This document shows, one piece after another, positions 8,028 through 17,446 of a DNA stretch of 64,000 nucleotides (within the stretch, counting starts at the first letter, position 1; the number at the start of each line of letters is the position of its first letter). The position numbers were made by a program, and so were the translations under genes. Source of the stretch: CAIWHR01 sp963713275 (lineage in GTDB: Bacteria > Pseudomonadota > Gammaproteobacteria > Burkholderiales > Casimicrobiaceae); assembly GCA_963713275.1 (NCBI GenBank), contig CAVQLG010000013.1:124001-188000 (forward strand), written 5' to 3'. A model generated the notes under the pieces. It was not told the origin of the DNA. It searched no databases and worked only from the letters and a program-made list of their open reading frames with translations.

Positions 8028-8124
8028 AGCGCCAACGCCTTTCGCAAGCTCCGTCCCGAACGCGCGCGTCCTCCTTCGACCCGAGTCGCGCGCTCCCTGA
8101 TCCCAAGGCCCCCCCGAGGACCCC

Positions 8125-8451
8125 ATGAGCGAGAACATCAAACACGTGTCCGACGCATCGTTCGAGCAGGACGTGCTCAAGTCGACGACGCCGGTGCTGG
8201 TCGACTACTGGGCCGAGTGGTGCGGCCCTTGCAAGATGATCGCGCCGATCCTCGAGGACGTCGCGAAGCAGTACGCGGGCAAGCTTACCGTCGCCAAGCT
8301 GGACATCGACAGCAACCCGGATACGACGGCCCAGTTCGGAATCCGCGGCATCCCCACGCTGATCCTGTTCAAGGACGGCAAGCCGCACGCCCAGAAAGTG
8401 GGGGCGCTTTCGAAGTCGCAGCTCACCGCCTTTGTTGACAGCAACCTCTGA
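8125..8451 (+). CDS. trxA: Thioredoxin 1
   Basis: 108 aa, the usual length. Active site WCGPC with redox cysteines C33 and C36, the buried Asp of VDYWAEW, and the cis-Pro in GIPTL. It reduces cytosolic protein disulfides using electrons from thioredoxin reductase. Followed 200 bp later by rho on the same strand, the usual trxA-rho-rpmE order in betaproteobacteria. Confidence 0.97.
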   Translation: MSENIKHVSDASFEQDVLKSTTPVLVDYWAEWCGPCKMIAPILEDVAKQYAGKLTVAKLDIDSNPDTTAQFGIRGIPTLILFKDGKPHAQKVGALSKSQLTAFVDSNL

Positions 8452-8478
8452 ACCCGTTAGGCTGAGCTTCGTGCAGTG

Positions 8479-8509
8479 AGCCCTCCGTCCGCGGACCCCG
8501 CGGGGGGCT
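8479..8509 (+). terminator. Hairpin between trxA and rho
   Basis: CCGCGG repeats at 8489-8494 and 8498-8503 around a 3-nt loop, inside a longer partly paired AGCCC...GGGCT stem. There is no U-tract. It could be a 3' stabilising hairpin of trxA or part of the rho leader, which in many bacteria is autogenously attenuated. The rest of the leader (8510-8658) holds no gene. Confidence 0.3.
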
Positions 8510-8658
8510 GCGTCTGATCATCCCGTCCAAGGTGCCGTCCCCCGGAAGTTCCGGGCGAGTCGCAGGCGCCCGACCCCGAAGTCGCACCGCGGCGCCCGCC
8601 GCGCAAGCCTTTTCGCCTGCCTCCGCAGTTTCCCGTCCGTGCCCCCTCCCCCCGCGCC

Positions 8659-9918
8659 ATGCAACTGTCCGAACTGAAAGCCAAGCACGTCAGCGAACTG
8701 CTCGAAGTCGCCAACACGATGGAGATCGACGGCGCGAACCGGATGCGCAAGCACGATCTCATCTTCGCGATGCTGAAGGCGCACGCGAAGAAGGGGGAGA
8801 GCATCTTCGGCGACGGGACGCTCGAGGTGCTGCCCGACGGCTTCGGCTTCCTGCGCTCCCCGGACACCTCGTACCTCGCCGGCACCGACGACATCTACAT
8901 CTCCCCGTCGCAAATCCGGCGCTTCAACCTGCACACCGGCGACACGATCGAGGGCGAGATCCGCACGCCCAAGGAAGGCGAACGCTACTTCGCGCTGGTC
9001 AAGGTCGACAAGGTCAACGGCGAGCCGCCTGAGGCGGCCAAGAACAAGATCCTGTTCGAGAACCTGACGCCGCTGTTCCCCGACGAGCCGCTGGTGCTCG
9101 AGCGCGACATCAAGGCCGAGGAGAACATCACCGGCCGCGTGATCGACATCATCGCGCCGATCGGCAAGGGCCAGCGCGGCCTCCTCGTCGCCTCGCCGAA
9201 GTCCGGCAAGACGGTGATGCTGCAGCACATTGCGCACTCGATCGCCGCCAACCACCCGGACGTCGTGCTGATCGTCCTGCTGATCGACGAGCGCCCCGAG
9301 GAAGTGACCGAGATGCAGCGCTCGGTGCGCGGCGAGGTCGTGTCGTCGACGTTCGACGAACCCGCGACGCGGCACGTTCAGGTCGCCGAGATGGTGATCG
9401 AGAAGGCGAAGCGGCTGGTCGAGCACAAGAAGGACGTGGTCATCCTGCTCGACTCGATCACGCGCCTCGCCCGCGCCTACAACACCGTCGTCCCCGCGTC
9501 CGGCAAGGTGCTGACCGGCGGCGTCGACGCGAACGCGCTGCAGCGGCCCAAGCGCTTCTTCGGCGCGGCCCGCAACATCGAGGAAGGCGGGTCGCTGACG
9601 ATCATCGCCACCGCGCTGATCGACACCGGATCGCGGATGGACGACGTGATCTACGAGGAGTTCAAGGGCACCGGCAACATGGAAATCCACCTCGACCGCC
9701 GGATGGCCGAGAAGCGCACCTACCCGGCGATCAACGTCAACCGCTCGGGAACGCGCAAGGAGGAGATGCTGTTGAAGCCGGACATCCTGCAGAAGGTCTG
9801 GGTGCTGCGCAAGGTGCTCTACCCGATGGACGACCTCGAGGCGACCGAGTTCCTGGTCGACAAGGTCAAGGCGACCAAGAGCAACGCCGAGTTCTTCGAC
9901 AGCATGCGCCGCGGTTGA
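8659..9918 (+). CDS. rho: Transcription termination factor Rho
   Basis: 419 aa, the standard proteobacterial length. N-terminal Rho domain (MQLSELKAKHVSELLEVA), then the cold-shock-like RNA-binding fold with GFGFLRSP. The RecA-type ATPase has Walker A ASPKSGKT, a Walker B around VVILLDS, and the secondary RNA-binding Q/R loops (TGGVDANALQRPKRFF). The hexameric RNA/DNA helicase terminates untranslated transcripts. Nothing is missing. Confidence 0.98.
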   Translation: MQLSELKAKHVSELLEVANTMEIDGANRMRKHDLIFAMLKAHAKKGESIFGDGTLEVLPDGFGFLRSPDTSYLAGTDDIYISPSQIRRFNLHTGDTIEGEIRTPKEGERYFALVKVDKVNGEPPEAAKNKILFENLTPLFPDEPLVLERDIKAEENITGRVIDIIAPIGKGQRGLLVASPKSGKTVMLQHIAHSIAANHPDVVLIVLLIDERPEEVTEMQRSVRGEVVSSTFDEPATRHVQVAEMVIEKAKRLVEHKKDVVILLDSITRLARAYNTVVPASGKVLTGGVDANALQRPKRFFGAARNIEEGGSLTIIATALIDTGSRMDDVIYEEFKGTGNMEIHLDRRMAEKRTYPAINVNRSGTRKEEMLLKPDILQKVWVLRKVLYPMDDLEATEFLVDKVKATKSNAEFFDSMRRG

Positions 9919-9956
9919 CAGCGCGGCGGCGGCACTCCGGCGGGAGAACGAAGGCG

Positions 9957-9985
9957 TTGCGCAGCGGCCCCCCGATCGGCATAAT
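9957..9985 (+). promoter_or_regulatory. Promoter candidate for rpmE
   Basis: TTGCGC (9957-9962), 17-nt spacer, CATAAT (9980-9985), about 110 bp before rpmE and just after the rho stop, so rpmE probably has its own promoter. Confidence 0.5.
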
Positions 9986-10095
9986 CTAACGCTTTGTGTC
10001 GAGGCCGAGCCGAATCCGGTCCGCCTCGACGCCGCGGTCCGGGCGCGCCCAGGGGAACCACTGGGTTCCGGCGCGTGGACCCAAGAGAGGAGCCC

Positions 10096-10323
10096 ATGAA
10101 GACCGGCATTCACCCCAAGTACTCTGAAATCGAGATCACGTGCAGCTGCGGCAACCGTTTCACGACGCGCTCGACCGTCGCGAAGCCCCTGCACGTCGAG
10201 GTGTGCTCGTCCTGCCATCCGTTCTATACCGGCAAGCAGAAGGTGATGGACACGGCGGGCCGGATCGACAAGTTCCGCCAGCGCTACGGCAGCAAGGCCG
10301 GATCGGCGGCGACCTCGACCTGA
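10096..10323 (+). CDS. rpmE: 50S ribosomal protein L31 (zinc-binding form)
   Basis: 75 aa. The start at 10096 is fixed by the strong ribosome site GAGAGGAG just upstream (10084-10091); the frame is open earlier but not coding. Zinc ligands of the C+ type are present: C16, C18, C37 and C40 (CSCG and CSSC). The core HPFYTGKQKVMDTAGRI is canonical. Followed by an intrinsic terminator. Confidence 0.97.
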   Translation: MKTGIHPKYSEIEITCSCGNRFTTRSTVAKPLHVEVCSSCHPFYTGKQKVMDTAGRIDKFRQRYGSKAGSAATST

Positions 10324-10390
10324 TCCGGCGAAGCGGAGCGCAGGATTGCCTGCGGTGCGGCGGCCCGTCATGGGCTTCGCCCCCGCTGGC

Positions 10391-10418
10391 AAAGGCAGCT
10401 TCGGCTGCCTTTTTCTTT
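10391..10418 (+). terminator. Rho-independent terminator of rpmE
   Basis: Nine-bp stem AAAGGCAGC (10391-10399) with GCTGCCTTT (10404-10412) closed by a TTCG tetraloop and followed by a T-rich tract. A textbook intrinsic terminator, 68 bp after rpmE. Confidence 0.9.
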
Positions 10419-10501
10419 CCCGCCCGCCTTGCCCCTTCGTCCTTTTCCGCCCGCTCCTTTCGCGCTACGTCTCGCCGTCCCCGCTCCCGCCCGTTCCCCG
10501 G

Positions 10502-12181
10502 ATGTCCCGCCCACCGCATTCCAGCAACCCCGCCACGGCGGCAGCGCTGTCGCCGGCGGGCCCGTACCGATCGCTGAAGCAGGCGGGACTCGTGGTGCTG
10601 TGCATCGCCTGGGCCCTGCTCGGCGTGATCGGGCACGACCCCTGGAAGACCGAGGACGCCACGGCCTTCGGCGTCGCCTGGGAGATGATGCGCGGCGGTA
10701 GTCTTGCCGTGCCTTCGCTCGCGGGAGAACCCTACACCGCGCGACCGCCGCTGATCTACGCGCTGGCTGCGGGGTCGGGCCGGATCCTCGGCGGCGTGTT
10801 GCCCGCGCACGACGCGGCGCGAATCGCGGCGGCGCTGCTGCTCTGGCTCACGCTGCTGGCCATCACCGGCGCGGGCATCGAGCTCAACGGCCGCAGGACC
10901 CGCTGGCTGCCGGTCCTGCTGTTCATCGGCTGCGTCGGACTCTGGGACCGCGCGCGCCAGCTCGCGCCCGAACTCGGCCTCCTCCTTGGGGTGGCCGGCG
11001 CGCACTGGGGGCTCGCGCTGGCACAGCGACGCCCCGCGATCGGCGGCGCGGTCGTCGGCGCGGCGGGGGCGCTCGCGTTCCTCGCGCACGGCCTCGCCGG
11101 GCCGCTGTGGATCGGGGCAACACAGATCGCGCTCGCGGCCGCGTTTGCGCGCTACCGCTCGCGATCGCACGCTCTCGCCACGCTCTGCTCGCTGCTCGTG
11201 TGCGCCGCGATCGCCGGCGCCTGGGTCCTGGCCCTGCTTTCGAGCGCGCCCGACCACCTCGCCAACTGGTGGGCACGGCAGGTGGAACCGGATTTCTGGG
11301 CCAACTTGGGCGACGACGCGCTGTTCCTGCCGAAGAACCTGCTGTGGTTCGCCTGGCCCGTGGCGCCGCTGGTGCTGTGGACGCTGTGGATGCGGGGCCG
11401 TGGGTTCAACGGCGGACTGCGCGTGCCGGCCATCGAGATCCCGGCGACGTTCGCGCTGGTCATGATCGCCGGCCTCGCCCTGCTGCCCGACTCCCGCACG
11501 ATCATGCTGATGCCGCTGCTGATCCCGCTGTGCCTGATCGCCGCGATCGAGGTCGACACGCTCAAGCGCGGCTTCTCCGCGGCGCTCGACTGGTTCGGCA
11601 TCCTCACCTTCGGCCTGCTCGCGGGCCTGGTCTGGTGGCTCTGGATCGACGCCTGGCTGCACGGCCTCTCGCCCTCCATCGCCCGCCTGTTCCGCGACAC
11701 CGAGGCCGGGTATCGACCCGAGCCGGGCCTGATCGCCCTGGCCATCGCCGTGTTCCTGACCGCGCTCTGGCTGGCACTCGTGCGGCCCGCGCGCCGCTCG
11801 AACCGCCGCGCCGTGCTCAACTGGGCGGCCGGCATGACGCTGGTCTGGGGGCTCTACACGACGATCTGGCTGCCGTATCTCGACTCCCGGCGCAGCTATC
11901 GCACCGTGGCCGAGTCACTCGCGGCCCAGCTGCCGGCGAGCGGGTGTGTTGCGAGCCGCCAGCTGGGCGAGCCGCAGCGCGCGCTCTTCCGCTATTTTGC
12001 CGGGCTGCAGACGGTGCGGGAGGAGCGGCAACCCGATCACGAGTGTTCCGCGATCCTGGTCCAGTACGGCCGGATCGACGGGGATCCCGCGGCGCCGGAG
12101 GGTTTCGCGCTCGCCTGGGAAGGGCGCCGCCGCGGCGACGACTCCGAGCGTTTCGTGCTTTACCGCAGGCAGGCGCCATGA
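10502..12181 (+). CDS. Integral-membrane glycosyltransferase, GT39/ArnT-like
   Basis: 559 aa from ATG 10502; the open frame begins earlier but overlaps the rpmE terminator. The first extracytoplasmic loop carries HDPWKTEDATAFG, corresponding to the DPW-x-DE catalytic region of polyisoprenyl-phosphate-dependent transferases, followed by RPPLIY. About a dozen hydrophobic helices follow, then a soluble C-terminal part (SLAAQLPASGCVASR). Such enzymes move a sugar from a lipid-linked donor to lipid A or another envelope acceptor. The acceptor is unknown. Its TGA overlaps the ATG of obgE, an unusual upstream partner, since obgE generally follows rplU-rpmA. Confidence 0.82.
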   Translation: MSRPPHSSNPATAAALSPAGPYRSLKQAGLVVLCIAWALLGVIGHDPWKTEDATAFGVAWEMMRGGSLAVPSLAGEPYTARPPLIYALAAGSGRILGGVLPAHDAARIAAALLLWLTLLAITGAGIELNGRRTRWLPVLLFIGCVGLWDRARQLAPELGLLLGVAGAHWGLALAQRRPAIGGAVVGAAGALAFLAHGLAGPLWIGATQIALAAAFARYRSRSHALATLCSLLVCAAIAGAWVLALLSSAPDHLANWWARQVEPDFWANLGDDALFLPKNLLWFAWPVAPLVLWTLWMRGRGFNGGLRVPAIEIPATFALVMIAGLALLPDSRTIMLMPLLIPLCLIAAIEVDTLKRGFSAALDWFGILTFGLLAGLVWWLWIDAWLHGLSPSIARLFRDTEAGYRPEPGLIALAIAVFLTALWLALVRPARRSNRRAVLNWAAGMTLVWGLYTTIWLPYLDSRRSYRTVAESLAAQLPASGCVASRQLGEPQRALFRYFAGLQTVREERQPDHECSAILVQYGRIDGDPAAPEGFALAWEGRRRGDDSERFVLYRRQAP

Positions 12182-13269
12182 GGTTCTTCGACGAAGCGCG
12201 CATCGAGGTGATCGCCGGGGACGGCGGCAACGGCGTCGCGAGCTTCCGCCGCGAGAAGTTCGTCCCCCACGGCGGACCGGACGGCGGCGACGGCGGCCGC
12301 GGCGGCAGCGTCTGGGCGCTCGCCGACCGCAACCTGAACACGCTGATCGACTACCGCTACGCGCGGATCCATCGCGCCAAGCGTGGCGAGAACGGCCGCG
12401 GCGCCGATCAATACGGCAAGGGCGCCGCGGACGTCACGCTGCGCGTCCCTGTCGGCACGGTCGTCACCGACGCCCAGACCGGGGAACTCGTCGCCGACCT
12501 CGTCGTGCACCGCCAGCGCGCGCTGCTCGCCAAGGGCGGTGCCGGAGGCCTGGGCAACCTGCACTTCAAGTCCAGCACCAACCGCGCGCCCCGGCAGTTC
12601 ACGCGCGGGGCGGCGGGCGAGAAGCGCCAACTGCGGCTCGAGCTCAAAGTCCTCGCCGACGTCGGCCTCCTCGGAGCGCCCAACGCCGGCAAGAGCACGT
12701 TCATCCGCGCCGTCTCGGCCGCGCGGCCCAAGGTCGCGGACTACCCCTTTACGACGCTCGCCCCGAATCTCGGCGTCGTGCGCACCGACGAAGGTCGCAG
12801 CTTCGTCGTAGCGGACATCCCCGGCCTCGTCGAAGGGGCCGCGGAAGGCGCGGGACTCGGGCACCAGTTCCTGCGTCATCTCCAGCGCACGCGTCTGCTG
12901 CTGCACATCGTCGACATTGCACCGCTTAACCCGGATGCCGACCCGGTGCGCGACGCGCGGGCGATCGTCGCCGAGCTTGCGCACTACGACGCGTCGCTGC
13001 ACGCCAAGCCGCGCTGGCTCGTGCTCAACAAGCTCGATCTCGTTCCCGAAGACGAGCGCGGCGCCCGCGTCGAGGCGTTCGTGCGCACGTACGGCTGGGA
13101 CGGACCCGTGTTCGCGATCGCCGCCCTCCGCGGCGAGGGTTGCCGCCCCCTGGTCTTCGCGATTCAGGACTGGCTCGACGCCAACCCCGCCGCGCTGCCA
13201 GCCGGCGACGACCCGCCCGCGCGCGACGGCGTACCCCGTTCCCCGTTCCCCGCGCCACCCGTCCGCTGA
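12178..13269 (+). CDS. obgE: Obg-family GTPase (CgtA/ObgE)
   Basis: 363 aa, starting in the ATGA overlap with the glycosyltransferase. The glycine-rich Obg fold occupies about residues 1-158 (GDGGNGVASFRREKFVP, GGPDGGDGG). The G domain follows with G1 GAPNAGKST, switch DYPFTTL, G3 ADIPGLVEGA and G4 LNKLDL. It binds the 50S subunit and links ribosome assembly to the stringent response. The acidic C-terminal tail of E. coli ObgE is replaced by a short Pro-rich end, a normal variation. Confidence 0.96.
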   Translation: MRFFDEARIEVIAGDGGNGVASFRREKFVPHGGPDGGDGGRGGSVWALADRNLNTLIDYRYARIHRAKRGENGRGADQYGKGAADVTLRVPVGTVVTDAQTGELVADLVVHRQRALLAKGGAGGLGNLHFKSSTNRAPRQFTRGAAGEKRQLRLELKVLADVGLLGAPNAGKSTFIRAVSAARPKVADYPFTTLAPNLGVVRTDEGRSFVVADIPGLVEGAAEGAGLGHQFLRHLQRTRLLLHIVDIAPLNPDADPVRDARAIVAELAHYDASLHAKPRWLVLNKLDLVPEDERGARVEAFVRTYGWDGPVFAIAALRGEGCRPLVFAIQDWLDANPAALPAGDDPPARDGVPRSPFPAPPVR

Positions 13270-13276
13270 CCTCGCC

Positions 13277-14398
13277 ATGAACCATCCTGTCGCCGCCGCC
13301 CGCCGCCTGGTGGTCAAGGTCGGCTCCAGCCTCGTCACCAACGACGGGCGCGGACTCGATCACGCCGCCGTGGCCAACTGGGCGGCGCAGATCGCCGAGC
13401 TCAAGCGCGACGGCAAGGAGATCGTCCTCGTTTCGTCGGGCGCCATCGCCGAGGGCATCAAGCGCCTCGGGTGGAGCACCCGCCCGTCGGCCATGCACGA
13501 GCTGCAGGCCGCCGCCGCCGTCGGCCAGATGGGGTTGGTGCAGGCCTACGAGACCGCGTTCGCCCGATTCGGGCTGCACACCGCGCAGATCCTGCTTACC
13601 CACGAGGACCTGGCGGACCGCCGGCGCTACCTCAACGCCCGGTCGACGCTGCGCACGCTGATCGCGCTCGGCGTGATCCCCATCATCAACGAGAACGACA
13701 CGGTCACCACCGACGAGATCCGGTTCGGCGACAACGACACGCTGGGCGCCCTGGTCACCAATCTGATCGAGGCCGACGTGCTGCTGCTGCTCACCGACCA
13801 ACAGGGCCTGTACACCGCCGATCCGCGCAAAGACCAGGCCGCCACACTGGTGCGCTGCGCGCGCGCCGGCGACCCCGAGCTGGAGGCGATGGCCGGCGGC
13901 GCGGCGAGCGCGCTCTCCCGCGGGGGCATGCTGACCAAGGTCGTCGCCGCCAAGCGCGCGGCCCGCTCGGGGGCGTCGACGGTCATTGCGTGCGGCCGCG
14001 AACCGGACGTGCTGCTCCGGCTGGCGGCCGGCGAGGCGCTGGGCAGCGCGCTCGTCGCGGCCGCCGCGACGCTTGCGGCGCGCAAGCAGTGGCTGGCCGA
14101 CCACCTGCAGCTCGCCGGCCGCCTGGATCTCGACGCGGGGGCGGTGCGCGCGCTCCTCAACGAAGGCAAGAGCCTGCTGCCGATCGGCGTCGTCGCAGTC
14201 GACGGGACCTTCGAGCGAGGCGCGGTCGTCGGCTGCTACGACCCGACCGGCCGCGAGATTGCGCGCGGGCTCGTCAACTACGGCGCGACCGAAGCGGCCC
14301 GGATCATCCGCCGGCCCTCGGGCGAGATCGAGGCGGTTCTGGGTTACGTCGACGAGCCCGAGCTCATCCACCGCGACAACCTGGTCCTGCTCGGCTGA
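13277..14398 (+). CDS. proB: Glutamate 5-kinase
   Basis: 373 aa. First step of proline synthesis, ATP + L-glutamate to gamma-glutamyl phosphate. The amino-acid kinase domain has VVKVGSSLVT at the start, SSGAIAEG, and the nucleotide and glutamate loops NENDTVTTDEI and FGDNDTLGALV. A C-terminal PUA domain (about 280-365, GKSLLPIGVVAVDGTF) is present. It begins 7 bp after obgE; obgE-proB is a familiar betaproteobacterial order. Confidence 0.97.
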   Translation: MNHPVAAARRLVVKVGSSLVTNDGRGLDHAAVANWAAQIAELKRDGKEIVLVSSGAIAEGIKRLGWSTRPSAMHELQAAAAVGQMGLVQAYETAFARFGLHTAQILLTHEDLADRRRYLNARSTLRTLIALGVIPIINENDTVTTDEIRFGDNDTLGALVTNLIEADVLLLLTDQQGLYTADPRKDQAATLVRCARAGDPELEAMAGGAASALSRGGMLTKVVAAKRAARSGASTVIACGREPDVLLRLAAGEALGSALVAAAATLAARKQWLADHLQLAGRLDLDAGAVRALLNEGKSLLPIGVVAVDGTFERGAVVGCYDPTGREIARGLVNYGATEAARIIRRPSGEIEAVLGYVDEPELIHRDNLVLLG

Positions 14399-14486
14399 GT
14401 GCCACCCGAACCGCCGTCCAGGGTGCCGACGCGCCCGGCTTCGGCGGGGCCGGCGGTGAGGACGATGCAAAGGATGTAACATGTGA

Positions 14487-15785
14487 GTGACGGTTCCGCT
14501 GTGGGTGCTGCTCGCGGTGCTGGCCGGCGGCATGCTGCTGCGCACGCCGATCGCGTTCTCGATGGTGGCCGCGGGCATCGCCTACCTCGCCGTGAAGGGC
14601 CAGGACATGGGCCTTGCCGCCGAGCAGATCCTCAACGGGCTCTACAACAGCTACGTGCTGCTCGCGGTGCCGCTGTTCGTCCTGGCCGCGAACGTGATGA
14701 ACGCGGGCACGATCAGCGAGCGCATCTTCGACTTCTGCCGGATCCTGGTCGGCCGCCTGCCGGGCGGCCTCGCGCAGGTCGACATCCTGGTCAGCGTCGT
14801 GTTCTCCGGGATGAGCGGCAGCGCGATCGCCGACGCCGCCGGACCGGGACTGGTGACGATCCGCCAGATGCTGAAGAAGCCCGAGTACTCGCCGGGCTTC
14901 GCCGGCGCGGTCGTCGTGGCCAGCGCCACGATCGGGCCGATCATCCCGCCGTCGATCCCGATGGTCATCTACGCGCTGGTCTCGGGCGCGTCGGTCGGCG
15001 CGCTGTTCCTGGGCGGGGTCGTCCCGGGGCTGCTGATGGCGCTGGTGCTGATGATCGCCACGCACGTCGTCGCGGTAAGGCGCAGGATGCCGCGCGACGC
15101 CCGCGTGCCGCTCGCCGCCTACCCGCAAATCCTCTGGCGCGGCGCGCTGCCGCTGTCGCTGCCGATCGTGCTGCTGACCGGCATCTACACCGGGGCCTTC
15201 ACGCCGACCGAGGCCGCGGGCGTCGCGGCGCTGCACGCGCTGCTGCTGGCGGGCGTGGTCTACCGCGCACTGGACTGGAAGACGCTCTACGGCGTGTTCC
15301 TCGACTCGACGCGCTCCTCCGCGGTGATCACGATGATCATCGCCGGCGCGTTCATGCTGAACTACGCGTTCACCTCCGAAGGCGTGCCGCAGGCGCTGGC
15401 GCTGTGGGTCGACTCGAAGGACCTCTCGCAGCTGCAGTTCCTGCTGCTCGTCAACGCCGTCTTCCTGGTGCTGGGCTGCTTCCTCGACGTCTCGGTGATG
15501 CTTCTGGTGTTCGTGCCGATGCTGCTGCCGGCGGCGAAGCTCCTCGGCATCGACCTCGTCCACTTCGGCGTCGTCGTCGTCGTCAACATGATGATCGGCC
15601 TCATCACCCCGCCGTTCGGCATGCTGCTGTTCGTCACCAACGCGCTGACCGGGATCCCCCTCCGCGACATGATGCGCGAGGGCTGGGGATTCCTCGTCGC
15701 CCTGACGCTGCTGCTGCTCGCAATGGTGCTGTTCCCGCAGATCGTGCTGTGGCTGCCGCAGTCGATGGGCTACGGCGTGGCCTGA
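14487..15785 (+). CDS. TRAP transporter large permease (DctM family)
   Basis: 432 aa, the family length. About a dozen transmembrane helices with the conserved GMSGSAIADAAGPG and ATIGPIIPPSIPMVIYA motifs of the Na+-coupled DctM subunit. GTG start at 14487 with AAAGGA (14469-14474) upstream; between the two lies ATGTGA, a start codon directly followed by a stop. TRAP importers normally need a small permease (DctQ) and a periplasmic binder (DctP); neither is present here, proB being directly upstream. Its substrate is therefore unknown, and partners must be encoded elsewhere or missing. Confidence 0.9.
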   Translation: MTVPLWVLLAVLAGGMLLRTPIAFSMVAAGIAYLAVKGQDMGLAAEQILNGLYNSYVLLAVPLFVLAANVMNAGTISERIFDFCRILVGRLPGGLAQVDILVSVVFSGMSGSAIADAAGPGLVTIRQMLKKPEYSPGFAGAVVVASATIGPIIPPSIPMVIYALVSGASVGALFLGGVVPGLLMALVLMIATHVVAVRRRMPRDARVPLAAYPQILWRGALPLSLPIVLLTGIYTGAFTPTEAAGVAALHALLLAGVVYRALDWKTLYGVFLDSTRSSAVITMIIAGAFMLNYAFTSEGVPQALALWVDSKDLSQLQFLLLVNAVFLVLGCFLDVSVMLLVFVPMLLPAAKLLGIDLVHFGVVVVVNMMIGLITPPFGMLLFVTNALTGIPLRDMMREGWGFLVALTLLLLAMVLFPQIVLWLPQSMGYGVA

Positions 15786-15946
15786 TGGGGTCCGCGAAGC
15801 GAGCACGCGACGCGTTGACGCCTGGCCGCCGCCTCCGATCCCGGACATCGCCGCGCGCAAGGCCATCTCGACATCGGCGATAATCGAGGTCCCACGGGAT
15901 GGCGCGCGAGCGCACCCTCCACCGCCGACGAGAAAGCCAGCAACCG

Positions 15947-16447
15947 ATGCCTCCGACCCTGCTTGCGCCTGCCCGGCCCGCCGCACCGCGATCGCAGCGC
16001 GGAGCCCTGCTGTGGCCGCTGCTCCTGCTGCTCGCCGCCGTCGCGCTCGGCGCCCTCTACTTCTGGGCGATGATCTCCTGGAGCTATTCGTCCGGCGAGC
16101 GCGCGGGGTGGGTGCAGAAGTTCTCGCGCAAGGGTTGGATCTGCAAGACCTGGGAGGGCGAGATCGCGCTGGTGACGATGCCCGGCACGGCGCAGGAGAA
16201 GTTCCCGTTCACGGTGTGGGACGAGGGCGTTGCACAGCAGATCAACACCGCGATGGGCAAGCGGGTGTCGCTCCACTACGACGAAAAGGTCGGCCTGCCG
16301 GGAACCTGCTTCGGCGAGACGCGCCATTGGGTGAACGGCGTCAAGGCGGTCGAGGACATTCCGCTGGCGCCCGGCATCGTCGTCCCGGTGCCGCCCGCCG
16401 CCGCACCGGTTGCCCCAGCGCCCCCGGCCCCGCCGCCGCAGAAGTAG
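15947..16447 (+). CDS. Conserved membrane-anchored protein of unknown function
   Basis: 166 aa from ATG 15947 (an earlier in-frame ATG at 15899 is possible). One transmembrane helix (about residues 22-46, LLWPLLLLLAAVALGALYF), then a soluble domain with SGERAGWVQKFSRKGW, TWEGEIALVTMPG and KRVSLHYDEKVGLPG, and a Pro/Ala-rich tail ending PPPQK. I recognise the GERAGWVQKFS...KTWEG block as that of a widespread proteobacterial family without assigned function (from memory). Topology suggests a periplasmic domain. Confidence 0.75.
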   Translation: MPPTLLAPARPAAPRSQRGALLWPLLLLLAAVALGALYFWAMISWSYSSGERAGWVQKFSRKGWICKTWEGEIALVTMPGTAQEKFPFTVWDEGVAQQINTAMGKRVSLHYDEKVGLPGTCFGETRHWVNGVKAVEDIPLAPGIVVPVPPAAAPVAPAPPAPPPQK

Positions 16448-16513
16448 CGTGCCGCGCGTGGCCGCCGGCCGCCGCGCCGGCACGGCAACCGCGGCCGGTC
16501 GCCTCCGGGGCGC

Positions 16514-17185
16514 TCACGCCGCCTTCGTTCGCGCCGGAGCCCGTACCGGAGCCGGCTTGCTGTCGCGAAAGGCGAGCGCCATCTCGAACGCAGCCTTGGT
16601 GAAGGACAGGACGGCGGCGAAGTCGGTGTCGGTCAGCCGGCGGGCGGCATCGCTGCCGCGGTAGATGTTGGCGAACTCGCGTTCGCGCCCGGCCTGCACG
16701 GCAAAACGCCCAATCCCGAGGTTTTCGAGGGTATGCCACAGGTCGGGGTTGTACGAACGCGTGAAGCGCATCACGAAGGAGATGGGGTCGTTGCGACCGA
16801 GCACCGACGCGAGCCGCAGGATGATCTCGAACGGGAGCGCAACCTTGCCGTTCTCGACCAGCTCCAGCAGCGCCGGGTCCTTGAGGTTGATCGCCTCGCC
16901 GACCTCGTTGAGCGACATCCCTGCCGCCTCGCGCATTCCGCGCAGCACCGTCCCGGCCTTCTCCAGCGCTCCGCGCTGCTCGGGCTTGACGAGCATCGCC
17001 TTCGCCGCGCCGATCGAGACGTCCGCCGCGGCGCCGGCGATTCCCAGGACCGAATCGGACCATGACCGCACCTGGCGCGCGACCCCCAGCAAGGCCGACT
17101 CCGCGGCCGGCAGCGCGCCTTGGACCTTGGCGGGCGGTTCCACCGCGACGTTCTTCCTGCTTGCGCGCTTGCGAGGGGCCGGCAT
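16514..17185 (-). CDS. XRE-type helix-turn-helix protein
   Basis: 223 aa from ATG 17185, whose start is fixed by AAGGAG about 7 nt upstream. A basic Lys/Arg-rich N-terminus (MPAPRKRASRK) leads to a predicted amphipathic region. The HTH domain follows around residues 80-130 (LRGMREAAGMSLNEVGEAI, then LRLASVLGRND). The C-terminal 80 residues are not recognised. Probably a transcriptional regulator; no target is evident. The same reading frame stays open upstream into the lipase fragment at 17447-17722, but the strong internal ribosome site makes separate translation more likely. Confidence 0.75.
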   Translation of the reverse strand: MPAPRKRASRKNVAVEPPAKVQGALPAAESALLGVARQVRSWSDSVLGIAGAAADVSIGAAKAMLVKPEQRGALEKAGTVLRGMREAAGMSLNEVGEAINLKDPALLELVENGKVALPFEIILRLASVLGRNDPISFVMRFTRSYNPDLWHTLENLGIGRFAVQAGREREFANIYRGSDAARRLTDTDFAAVLSFTKAAFEMALAFRDSKPAPVRAPARTKAA

Positions 17186-17446
17186 GGTGTACTCCTTCAT
17201 GAACCGCTGAGTGGGGAATCGCCTGATCCAGCTCGGCGTCCGGCGCGTGGCGCGGCCCCGACACGGGGCCTGCGCTGGTTCCGGGCGATCGCGACAGGCA
17301 GAGCGCGTAAGGATACCGACCAAACGGGGCGCGTGACCACTCCCGCTTCGCGGCGCGTGGCGCGCGGCAGGGCGCGCCTGCGCCCGTCGCGGCGGGGACA
17401 CGGGGCGCGGCCGCGCGAAGCCGGCGCACGTAGAGCAGCGGCGAAT

